From: an uncultured Clostridia bacterium
GTDB taxonomy: Bacteria; Bacillota; Clostridia; Christensenellales; CAG-917
Length of the DNA stretch: 44,052 bases
NCBI GenBank assembly: GCA_947628855.1
Contig: CANRBM010000006.1
Span: 1-44,052 of the forward strand
Direction: 5' to 3'
The notes beneath the pieces are model-generated. The model did not search any database. It was not told the origin of the DNA and was given only the letters and a program-made list of their open reading frames with translations. How positions within the stretch are numbered: position 1 is the first letter of the stretch; every line of letters begins with the position of its first letter. Of this stretch, positions 9,666-18,255 are shown piece after piece. The position numbers and the translations under genes were made by a program.

Positions 9666-12600
9666 ATGGGGGTACTTATGCTTCAGTTAAAGAACATCAA
9701 AAAGGTGTACGGCGACGACGAAGAGAACAAGGTACAGGCGCTTAAAGGCATAGATATCAGTTTCAGAGAGTGCGAATTTGTGTCTATCTTGGGCCCGAGC
9801 GGATGCGGCAAAACTACGTTGCTCAATATTATCGGCGGGCTCGACGTCGCGACGGAGGGTGACCTCATCTTCGACGGCGTTTCCACAAAGGGATTCACCG
9901 ACGCGGATTGGGATGACTACCGCAACTCGAAGATAGGTTTTGTTTTTCAGTCTTACAACTTGATACCGCACCTCACCGTGCTCGACAACGTGGCTCTTGC
10001 GCTCACTATTTCGGGTGTGACAGGAGAGGAGCGCATAAGGCGTGCTACTGAGGCGATAGAAATGGTCGGGCTCAAGGAGCAGATCCACAAACTGCCCAAC
10101 CAGATGAGCGGCGGACAGGTGCAGCGCGTCGCCATTGCCCGCGCTATGGTCATGCAAACGCCCCTGCTTCTTGCGGATGAGCCTACGGGCGCGATAGACA
10201 GCGAAACGTCCGTGCAGGTCATGGAGCTTTTGAAGGAAGTTTCAAAGACTCGCCTTGTCATCATGGTCACACACAACGCGGAGCTTGCCGAGCAGTATTC
10301 GACTAGAATAGTCAAAGTACTCGACGGCGAGATAATTTCGGACACGGACCCATATGACCCAGAGGCGGAAACAGAAGAAAATACGATAAGTGTTTCAAAA
10401 AACGCCGAAAACGACGAGCTTGAGGGCTTAAACTCAAAAAATACCGCGTATGAAAATACAAATTGTGTTTTAAATTCTGAAAATACTTCGGATAATGATG
10501 AAAACACGGAAAGTGTTTTAGCCGAAGATAATAAGAAAAAAGGCAAGTCGCGAAAAGTCAAGAACAGCGTAGCGCGCAAAGAGAGAAAGGGCAAGAGGAC
10601 TACGATGTCTTTCGGCGCTGCGGTCAAGATAAGCTGGCGAAATCTACTGTCAAAGAGGGGCAGGAGCATCCTCACGTCGATCGCGGGCAGCATTGGCATA
10701 ATATGTATCGCGATAATTCTTGCAATAAACAACGGCTTCTCGCTGTATATCGAGAAGTTTGAAAAGGCGTCGCTTTCAAAATATCCCATCACGGTGTCAA
10801 CAAATGATGACGATGTCACAAGTTTGCTCGGTAACTTGCAACAGCAGCTGGTGGATGACACGGAAGGAATGAACGTTTTTGAGATGTTGGGCAGTGTGGA
10901 TGAAAACAAGGATCTTTCCGACATCTTCCCCAACACAAATTGGGTCACGGTCTATGATATGTTTGTCAACATGATGACGGACTTCACGAATCGCAAGACA
11001 AACGAGATGACCGCCTTCAAACAACATGTCGAGGAGAAATTCGACCCATCTTGGGGCGATGTCAAATATGATTATTCGCTCAACCTCGACATCTATCGCC
11101 GCAATGTCGAGACCAGAAAAGACGGGACGGAGAACATAAGATATACAAAGATAAATCCTCTTTCCCAAAGCGATGTTTTTATGATACTCATAGGCATTAT
11201 ATCGGACGGACAGTTTGCAGACGCGTTGCAGCTTATGGACACCTTCCCGTTCTGGGATGAGATTGTCGGCGATGACGAAACGATACTCACGCAATATGAC
11301 CTCCTCTATGGCAATATGCCGAAAGATGAACACGATATCGTGCTTGTAGTCAATGAATACAACAGAATTTCCGACTTTGACGCCTTGGCACTCGGCGAAA
11401 AATCTTTACTCGAACTCATGGGCGCATTGCAGGATGAAAAAGAGTTGTTTGCCGACTTCAAAAAGATGTTTGAAGAGTGGAGCAAGATGGAGTTCCGCGT
11501 GTTGCCCGCATCGGCGGCGGTGCATTACGATGAGGAGAAGAATACTTATACAAGTGTTATCGGAAAGGAATCGACCGATACAACGCTTGTAGATGTGCTC
11601 GAATCGGATGAGGCGATACCCCTCAAAATATCGGGCATCTTGCGCCCGAAGCCCGGAGTTCAGGACGGGTGCATAAAAGGTGTAATAGGTTATACTTCAA
11701 AACTTGGCAGAATGATAATAGATGACGCCAACGATTCGCCATATGTCAATGAGATGAGGCAGCGCGAAGAGACCTACCTTAGTGATTCCGAAATACATAC
11801 GGGTATTATGGAAAAGTTTGCCGACTATCTTGAGAAAGAGAAGGAGATACCCCGACAAAAACTTGAGGATGCGCTATCCGGGAAACTCTCATTTAGTGAA
11901 CAATTTCAATTGCTGCAGACTGCAAGAGAGGCAATGGACGAGTTGCTCCCCACGCTTTCCGAGGAAGAACAAGCTGTGTGGGAAAGATGTAAAAACAATA
12001 TGTACGGTTTCGGCGGTCCTACGCTGATAGACGTCGCGACAAGATCGACGATCGAGACAGATGCACTAGAGTCCCTGTTTTACAGCTTGAATGTGCGAGA
12101 CCTCGACAAGCCGTCCTATATATATTTCTATCCGAACAGCGTCCAAGGCAAGAACGATATCGTGGACTTCGTCGATCAATTCAACCTCGAGACAGACGCC
12201 AATGAGAAGGCGCTCGAGCAGGAAATAGACCCCGAGACAAACAAAAACAGAAGGCTGACCTACACCGACGTCGTCAAGTATTCGGATGAGCTTGACAGCA
12301 TAGTGCGCGATATGGACACTATGGTCAACACCATAACTTACATATTGATCGCGGTCGCGCTTGTTTCCGTCATAGTGACGATGTTCTTGATCGCGATAAT
12401 CATGTACATTTCCGTGCAGGACAGGACGAGAGAGATAGGAATACTGCGCGCGCTCGGCTCGCGTAAGTTGGACATCTCAAACATCTTCAACGTCGAGACG
12501 CTCATACTTGGACTATTTTCCGGCGTAATAGGCGTGATAATTGCGTTCATACTGCAATTCCCCGGCAACGCGATAACCGCGGCTACGCTCAATCTCGAGA

Positions 12601-12734
12601 TAGTGGTTATGGCGTGGTGGCACCCGTTCGTGCTGATAATCGGATCCATGCTGCTCACGCTCATCGCGGGACTCATCCCCGCCGTCATAGCCGCAAAGAA
12701 ACAGCCCGTCATCGCGCTCAGAACGGAAGGGTGA
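9666..12734 (+). CDS. Single-chain ABC transporter: ATPase fused to FtsX/MacB-type permease, 1022 aa
   Basis: Walker A GPSGCGKTT, signature MSGGQVQRVAIARA, Walker B LLLADEPTGAID, then TM / large loop / 3 TM (REIGILRALGSRK). Confidence 0.9.
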   Translation: MGVLMLQLKNIKKVYGDDEENKVQALKGIDISFRECEFVSILGPSGCGKTTLLNIIGGLDVATEGDLIFDGVSTKGFTDADWDDYRNSKIGFVFQSYNLIPHLTVLDNVALALTISGVTGEERIRRATEAIEMVGLKEQIHKLPNQMSGGQVQRVAIARAMVMQTPLLLADEPTGAIDSETSVQVMELLKEVSKTRLVIMVTHNAELAEQYSTRIVKVLDGEIISDTDPYDPEAETEENTISVSKNAENDELEGLNSKNTAYENTNCVLNSENTSDNDENTESVLAEDNKKKGKSRKVKNSVARKERKGKRTTMSFGAAVKISWRNLLSKRGRSILTSIAGSIGIICIAIILAINNGFSLYIEKFEKASLSKYPITVSTNDDDVTSLLGNLQQQLVDDTEGMNVFEMLGSVDENKDLSDIFPNTNWVTVYDMFVNMMTDFTNRKTNEMTAFKQHVEEKFDPSWGDVKYDYSLNLDIYRRNVETRKDGTENIRYTKINPLSQSDVFMILIGIISDGQFADALQLMDTFPFWDEIVGDDETILTQYDLLYGNMPKDEHDIVLVVNEYNRISDFDALALGEKSLLELMGALQDEKELFADFKKMFEEWSKMEFRVLPASAAVHYDEEKNTYTSVIGKESTDTTLVDVLESDEAIPLKISGILRPKPGVQDGCIKGVIGYTSKLGRMIIDDANDSPYVNEMRQREETYLSDSEIHTGIMEKFADYLEKEKEIPRQKLEDALSGKLSFSEQFQLLQTAREAMDELLPTLSEEEQAVWERCKNNMYGFGGPTLIDVATRSTIETDALESLFYSLNVRDLDKPSYIYFYPNSVQGKNDIVDFVDQFNLETDANEKALEQEIDPETNKNRRLTYTDVVKYSDELDSIVRDMDTMVNTITYILIAVALVSVIVTMFLIAIIMYISVQDRTREIGILRALGSRKLDISNIFNVETLILGLFSGVIGVIIAFILQFPGNAITAATLNLEIVVMAWWHPFVLIIGSMLLTLIAGLIPAVIAAKKQPVIALRTEG

Positions 12735-13082
12735 TACTCTTGCATTTTGTCATGTCGGAAGTATGTGCGTCGGCGCAGTAGGCGCTCATCATGTGGCATT
12801 AAATTTTGAGATGTATCGAGGAAAATGCAGATATGTGGTTCAAAAAAAACAGCATAAAAGCAAAGAGGCGGCCGCGCGGCGGTCGTCTCTTTGTAAGGGG
12901 GAGATTATGTTTGTCATAAGTTGACAAATTTTATTTTTGGTTTGGCGCTTTATGTGGGCGCCGCGGGCAAAAGGCGGTCGAGATATTGGGTTTTTATGTG
13001 TGCCTTCTGCGGTCTTTTGGCTTATTGTCGGGCGCGGCTGTGCTGCGATGGCAATTACGCGCGCCGTTTATAGTTTTTAAGC

Positions 13083-13751
13083 TTATTTCTCGTTCATCAC
13101 AAGTTTGTCGAGGGGGTTGATGGTCTCGCCGTCCTTGTACATCTCGAAGTGCAGATGCGCGCCGTCCTCCATCTCCTCGCCCTGCGAGTCGGACATCTTG
13201 CCGATGAGCTTTCCTTGCTCGACGCTGTCTCCGACTTTGAAGTCGCCCGTGTTTTCGAGGGATTTATACTTTGTTACATAGCCTTCCTCGTGTTCGATGG
13301 CGATATAGTAGCCGTTGAGTTCGTCATATCCCACTTCGGATATTTTTCCATCCGCCGCGGCGTATACATTGAGGTCGTCGGATACGAGGTCTATTCCCAT
13401 ATGCACAGCCCATTGATCGAGAGTACTGCTGAACACGAGCTCGTCGTGGGCGTATTCCACCGTGAGAGAGCCGTTGCAGGGCATATTGAAGGTGAGCTGT
13501 TTGGGAGAGTCGGGCTGTTGTTCGCCGGGATCTTCTTCGCCAGACTGCTCTCCGCCGGGAGTGTTGCCGCTCGGGTCCTCGGGTTGAAGAGTCTGATTGT
13601 CGTTTACGGACATATCAGGGGACGAGGTGTTCCTCGTGACGGCAAGTGCAATGACCGTGGCGACGGATGCAATGCACAAAACGATAAGAAAGTAGAATGC
13701 GTTGCGCTTCAAAAAGCCGCCAAAACGCTTCATTGCAACTGAAAATTTACT
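13083..13751 (-). CDS. Membrane-anchored M23 (LytM) peptidase, SpoIIQ-like architecture
   Basis: N-terminal TM, Pro/Gly/Glu linker, HMGIDLV and HLHFEMY (HxH) motifs. Confidence 0.75.
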   Translation of the reverse strand, partial: SKFSVAMKRFGGFLKRNAFYFLIVLCIASVATVIALAVTRNTSSPDMSVNDNQTLQPEDPSGNTPGGEQSGEEDPGEQQPDSPKQLTFNMPCNGSLTVEYAHDELVFSSTLDQWAVHMGIDLVSDDLNVYAAADGKISEVGYDELNGYYIAIEHEEGYVTKYKSLENTGDFKVGDSVEQGKLIGKMSDSQGEEMEDGAHLHFEMYKDGETINPLDKLVMNEK

Positions 13752-13986
13752 CATTTTTGTACCTCCGATTTGCATTGATTATTGACCGCTTGTCGGGGTT
13801 TATACATATTGTGAAAAATTTTTTTGACATAGCAGGCAAAATGTGCGACTCAAAAAATGTCTCGGGTCAACCATATTGCGCAACGAAATAGCTCCTTTGC
13901 AATAAGCGGCTCGGGATACAACCTATCCGAGCCGTAGCGCTTTTAATTGTTTATTATATAAAGGCAAAACGTATATAAAAAAATTT

Positions 13987-14014
13987 TTGACACTTTGTAC
14001 AAAAAGAGTATAAT
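13987..14014 (+). promoter_or_regulatory. Promoter TTGACA-N16-TATAAT
   Basis: TTGACA 13987-13992; TATAAT 14009-14014. Confidence 0.7.
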
Positions 14015-14020
14015 AGGGGT

Positions 14021-15544
14021 ATGAAAACGATACATTGCTCACTTTTTGAATTTATGCGGGATTACCACGCTAAGGACGATCAGCTTGCCGTCAAGTGCCA
14101 CTCTCGCGAGATGCGCTTTAAGGAGCTGTTTAAAGAGATAGACCGCGTGGCGGCGGGACTTTACGCTATGGGCGTCAGAAAAGGGGATCCCGTCATGCTC
14201 GCGTTGCCGAACATCATACAAAACGTAGTTGCGGTGTACGCTTGCTCGCGCATAGGCGCTGTGGCGGCGATGATACACCCGCTGTATTCTTCCGACGAGT
14301 TTGAGGCGGCGGTGAAAAAAATTTCGCCCAAAGTGGTTTTCCTCTCAGACATCAATGTGAAAAAGTTCGGGGGCAGGGTAGGCGGCGCGCATCGCGTCAT
14401 TTGTCCCTACCTTGCGTACGGCTTTTTAGGACTCAAACGCGGCAAAACTTTTGAGGAGTATTTCGGCGACGGCGAAGAAGATATGTTTTATATGCAGTCG
14501 GGCGGCACTTCGGGCGCGCCAAAGACCATTGTGCTCTCGTCTCGGGCGGTCAACGCTATGGTGGACAACCTTATGGATTTGCTCGGCGACCGTTTCAACG
14601 AAAAAAACCGCATGCTTGCCGTCATGCCAATGTTTCACGGATTCGGGCTGTGCATAGGCGTACACGCCTCTTTGAGTCTGAATATGGGGTGCGTGCTCAT
14701 GGCGCGGTTCAACACCGAAAAGTGTGCCAAAACCATAGCTAAGGAGCGCATCACTACTATGCTCGCCGTGCCGAGGATGATATATAAACTCCTCGCCTAC
14801 GACAAATTCAAGGGAGACGCGGTGAGCAGTCTCGAGGATGTATACGTCGGCGGAGACACCGTCCCCGACGAGCTTGTCAAAGCGTTTGAAACGCGTATGA
14901 AAGAGAGCGGCTCCTCCGCAAAACTGTCCCCCGGGTACGGGCTTACGGAGACAGTCACGGTATGCGCCCTCACAAAGCGTGGCGATTTCATTGAAGGTTC
15001 GCTCGGTTTCCCGATAGGAGATACCAAGGTCAAGATAGTGGACGATTCGCTCTCGCCCCTTCCCGCGGGGGAGAGGGGAGAGCTCCTGCTCGCGGGCAGC
15101 CAGCTTATGAGCGGCTATCTAGGCGACGAAAAGGCGACAAGGGAGGCTATGCCCGTCATAGACGGCGAGACGTGGGTCAAAACGGGGGATATCTTCAGCG
15201 TAGACGCAGAGGGCAGACTGTTCTTCTTCGGCAGAAAAAAACGGCTCATCAAAATCTCGGGCATGAACGTCTTTCCCTCCGATATCGAGGGAGCGGCGGC
15301 AGAGCTCGACTTTGTGCATGAGGCGGTCGCGCTCGAATACAGAGAGGGCGGCAAACCATTCATTCGTCTGCTAGTGGAAGGCAATCTCACAGAGGCACAA
15401 AAGCAAGAGGTCATCGCCCACATCGCAAAACGCCTTTCAAAGTGGAACACGCCGCGCGAGGTCGTCTGCCTCGCCGCCTTCCCCCGTACAAGCGTAGGCA
15501 AAACGGACATAAAAGTGCTAGAAAACGAGTACGGCGTGAAGTAA
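14021..15544 (+). CDS. AMP-dependent synthetase/acyl-CoA ligase
   Basis: MQSGGTSGAPKTIVLSS, GYGLTETVTVCALT, WVKTGDIF and GRKKRLIKISG motifs. Confidence 0.9.
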   Translation: MKTIHCSLFEFMRDYHAKDDQLAVKCHSREMRFKELFKEIDRVAAGLYAMGVRKGDPVMLALPNIIQNVVAVYACSRIGAVAAMIHPLYSSDEFEAAVKKISPKVVFLSDINVKKFGGRVGGAHRVICPYLAYGFLGLKRGKTFEEYFGDGEEDMFYMQSGGTSGAPKTIVLSSRAVNAMVDNLMDLLGDRFNEKNRMLAVMPMFHGFGLCIGVHASLSLNMGCVLMARFNTEKCAKTIAKERITTMLAVPRMIYKLLAYDKFKGDAVSSLEDVYVGGDTVPDELVKAFETRMKESGSSAKLSPGYGLTETVTVCALTKRGDFIEGSLGFPIGDTKVKIVDDSLSPLPAGERGELLLAGSQLMSGYLGDEKATREAMPVIDGETWVKTGDIFSVDAEGRLFFFGRKKRLIKISGMNVFPSDIEGAAAELDFVHEAVALEYREGGKPFIRLLVEGNLTEAQKQEVIAHIAKRLSKWNTPREVVCLAAFPRTSVGKTDIKVLENEYGVK

Positions 15545-15576
15545 GTCCATATGCGGGGTTCCACCCCGCGCCTCGG

Positions 15577-15657
15577 CCGCTTGCATTTGCTCAAGGCTTG
15601 GCACCATTACGAAGTAAGGTGCCTAAAAGCCTACCGCAAAATGCTACGCTACTCCGC
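15577..15657 (+). repeat. Dispersed element CCGCTTGCATTTGCTCAAGGCTTGGCACCATTACGAAGTAAGGTGCCTAAAAGCC
   Basis: Near-identical to 21274-21364; internal complementarity GGCTT/AAGCC, CACC/GGTG, GCATTTGC/GCAAAATGC. Confidence 0.8.
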
Positions 15658-15785
15658 ACGTGAAAATCGCTTGTCACAAATTCCTCGCGTGACAAAAAAT
15701 CAAGAAGTTGTTCTAAGACGCTCGTCATGGTTTGGCGATTTTCACGTTTGGGGGACGCGGGCTAGCCCGCTGTTTTTGACTTCGT

Positions 15786-15856
15786 CCCCTGCACCCCAAG
15801 TTAAAAACGCGCAAAAAACAAATTAGACCCGCTTGGGTCTTTTTTGTTTTTTGCGC
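15786..15856 (+). repeat. Dispersed intergenic hairpin element, copy E (one flank)
   Basis: CCCCTGCACCCCAAGTTAAAAA then GCGCAAAAAACAAA-tt-AGACCC-gctt-GGGTCT-tt-TTTGTTTTTTGCGC. Confidence 0.8.
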
Positions 15857-15932
15857 TTGTAAAGTTTGCAAATTGATGTAGGGAATGAAAGTATGACTAT
15901 TGCGGGCTTTTGCAAACGTAGCCGATTTGCAA

Positions 15933-16202
15933 TTATGCTTCTTCTAAGGCTTTTTGATATTCCTTAAGAATGAGATCTCTCAGATGCTCGCGGGTCTCGG
16001 TGTTGATTGGATGAGCTATGTCTTTGAAGTCCCCTGCGGGAGTTTTTCTGGAGGGCATTGCAATAAATTCGCCGGAATCGCCTGCGATTATCTTAATGTC
16101 ATGGATTGCAAAACAGCCGTCAATGATGATCGATGCTACAGCTTTGAGCTTGGAACCTTCTGCGTCCACAAGTCTGATCTTGATGTCCGTGATATTGAGC
16201 AT
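15933..16202 (-). CDS. spoVG: SpoVG regulator
   Basis: MLNITDIKIRLVDAEGSKLKAVASIIIDGCFAIHDIKIIAG...FIAMPSRKTPAGDFKDIAHPINTETREHL. Confidence 0.95.
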   Translation of the reverse strand: MLNITDIKIRLVDAEGSKLKAVASIIIDGCFAIHDIKIIAGDSGEFIAMPSRKTPAGDFKDIAHPINTETREHLRDLILKEYQKALEEA

Positions 16203-16392
16203 ACATTCCTCCTTTGGCTAGATTTTATTACTATACAAATATTATCATACAATTTGTAGTTTATCAATAGAATTTTCGCTTTTTGCTCAGATTTTTCACA
16301 TTTTTAATAAAAGTATATGGCAATTGATTGCAAATTAAACCAATTTTCATGATTTTTTTGTCAAATGCGGGAGGTGGCGCATATAGTGGGGC

Positions 16393-17793
16393 GTGGCGAG
16401 AATACATTTTGTTGGTATCGGCGGCGTTGGGATAAACGCGCTTGCGAAATTTGCGGCGGAAATGGGATTTGAGGTGAGCGGATCGGACGCTCGCTTGAGC
16501 GCGCATGTGACGGGTCTAAAAGGCGACATATACGAGGGCGTACGACCGTCCGCCGTTGACGGCGCGGATATGCTCGTATATACGCTTGCGACAAACGAGC
16601 GACATCCCGAGATATCGCGCGCGCTCGAACTCGGCATACCCGTATTGCCAAGGCACGTCATGCTGGGGGAGATATCAAAGCTGTTTGAACGCAGCGTTGC
16701 AGTCGCGGGCACTCACGGAAAGACGACGACTACCGCGATGCTTACGCATATACTTTTCCGCTCTCAAAAAAAATTTACGGCGATGATAGGCGGAGAGTGC
16801 GTCGATTTTTCCAATTTTGTCAACAATAATATCGTTCTCAACTTCTCGGAAGAGATGAGGCGGGGGTTTATCGACCATTGCGCGGGCAAGGATAACGCCG
16901 AATATTTTGTGCTCAGGGACAGGATCGTCGCGGGCGGAGGCATATTTGTGACGGAGGCGTGCGAATATATGCGCGGCTTTTTGCAGCTCAAACCGTATAT
17001 TGGCGTTGCGACAAACATCGATTTCGACCACCCGGATTGCTATGCGTCCGAGGCCGACGTGCGCGCGGCATTCGACGAGTTCCTTGAGGGGAGCAGGATA
17101 AGGATCACCGAGGCGGGATATGTGAACGGCGCGTATACGGTGGCGATAGAGGGCAGCGGCATAAGTACGGCGCTGTCTTTGCGCGAGTCGCGAGAGATAT
17201 ACTTCGGCAAAAAATATGCGTGCGAGCTCAAACTGCCTATGGGCGGGGAGTACAACCTGCGCAACGCAATGTTTGCAATCGCGGCGGCGTATGCGCTGGG
17301 GATATCGCCTGCCGACAGCGCGCGGGCGCTACTCGACTTCGCCGGAGTACAGCGGCGATTCGAGAGGGCGGGCAGTATTTTGGGCGTGCCAGTATATTTC
17401 GACTTCGCGCATCATCCTACGGAGATAGCGTGCGCGCTGGAGAGGGCGAGAAACGAAGGGAGCACGCTCGCCGTATTTCAACCGCATACGTTCAGCCGCA
17501 CGAAGGCGTATCTCGAAAAATTCGCAAAAGTGCTGGGCGAGGGGGAAGGTGCGCTCATACTCGCGCCGACATACGCCGCGCGCGAGACGGAGGAGGACGG
17601 TGTAGGCATAGACGCGCTCGAGACGGCGATAAGGGAAAAATTTCCGAGCAAGCTTGTGTTTAAAGCAAAGGACCTTGATGACGCGCTGCAACTTGCCCGC
17701 ATGCTGGCGCCGCTGCACAAGAGCGTGCTCATGCTTGGCGCGGGCGACATATACTCGCTAAAGGCGAAAGCAAAAAACGGATATAAAAAGTGA
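16393..17793 (+). CDS. murC: UDP-N-acetylmuramate--L-alanine ligase family
   Basis: IHFVGIGGVGINALA, AGTHGKTTTTAM, VTEACEY, TNIDFDHPD; GTG start. Confidence 0.85.
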   Translation: MARIHFVGIGGVGINALAKFAAEMGFEVSGSDARLSAHVTGLKGDIYEGVRPSAVDGADMLVYTLATNERHPEISRALELGIPVLPRHVMLGEISKLFERSVAVAGTHGKTTTTAMLTHILFRSQKKFTAMIGGECVDFSNFVNNNIVLNFSEEMRRGFIDHCAGKDNAEYFVLRDRIVAGGGIFVTEACEYMRGFLQLKPYIGVATNIDFDHPDCYASEADVRAAFDEFLEGSRIRITEAGYVNGAYTVAIEGSGISTALSLRESREIYFGKKYACELKLPMGGEYNLRNAMFAIAAAYALGISPADSARALLDFAGVQRRFERAGSILGVPVYFDFAHHPTEIACALERARNEGSTLAVFQPHTFSRTKAYLEKFAKVLGEGEGALILAPTYAARETEEDGVGIDALETAIREKFPSKLVFKAKDLDDALQLARMLAPLHKSVLMLGAGDIYSLKAKAKNGYKK

Positions 17794-17819
17794 TATGGGG
17801 TGAGATAACGCGCGAAAAA

Positions 17820-18060
17820 TGTCGAATTCGGACGCGTGCGATTTATGGGAAAATGTGTCGAAAATTTTGCAACGACATTTTCATCGGTCGCCAACTAAAA
17901 GCGAGATCTTGTCAAAAAATGACGCTTCCAAAAAGTGCGACGGCGCGAAAAATGTCGCAGGTCGGATATGAAAAATGTCGAAATATGTCGCGCGGATATG
18001 TCGAAAGTTGTCGAGACTTAATGTCGAAAATCGCCGCTCATACTGTCGGGACTTGTCGAA
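17820..18060 (+). promoter_or_regulatory. Array of TGTCGAA heptamers resembling Spo0A boxes
   Basis: Exact TGTCGAA at 17820, 17856, 17976, 17999, 18022, 18054; near matches at 17953, 17986, 18009, 18044. Confidence 0.6.
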
Positions 18061-18255
18061 ATTTGACTGTTCTGCGCCGACGAATTGCGACTCAAACGGA
18101 AAAGTTTTGCAATGCAAAATTGCACAAAAAGTACTTTAAGATGTAAAAATGCGCATATAAAACCGCCATTTGGCAATTTTAATATGCATACTTTCGCATT
18201 TGAGAATTCTCATATCGAGATGTGAACGTCCTTTGATATGCGCTTTTGACATATA

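Noticed and set aside
12861-12893. CAAAGAGGCGGCCGC-gcg-GCGGTCGTCTCTTTG hairpin after the ABC transporter
   Set aside because: Good stem but no clear U-tract; probably a terminator or leftover structure, not strong enough to list as a feature.
13916-13935. CGGCTCGG...CCGAGCCG hairpin before the acyl-CoA ligase
   Set aside because: Probably a terminator remnant between divergent genes; no further evidence.
17790-18146. 118-aa ORF after murC (MIWGEITREKCRIRTRAIYGKMCRKFCNDIF...)
   Set aside because: Its Cys-Arg-rich composition is produced by the TGTCGAA repeats; no SD or recognisable family. Treated as non-coding regulatory DNA.
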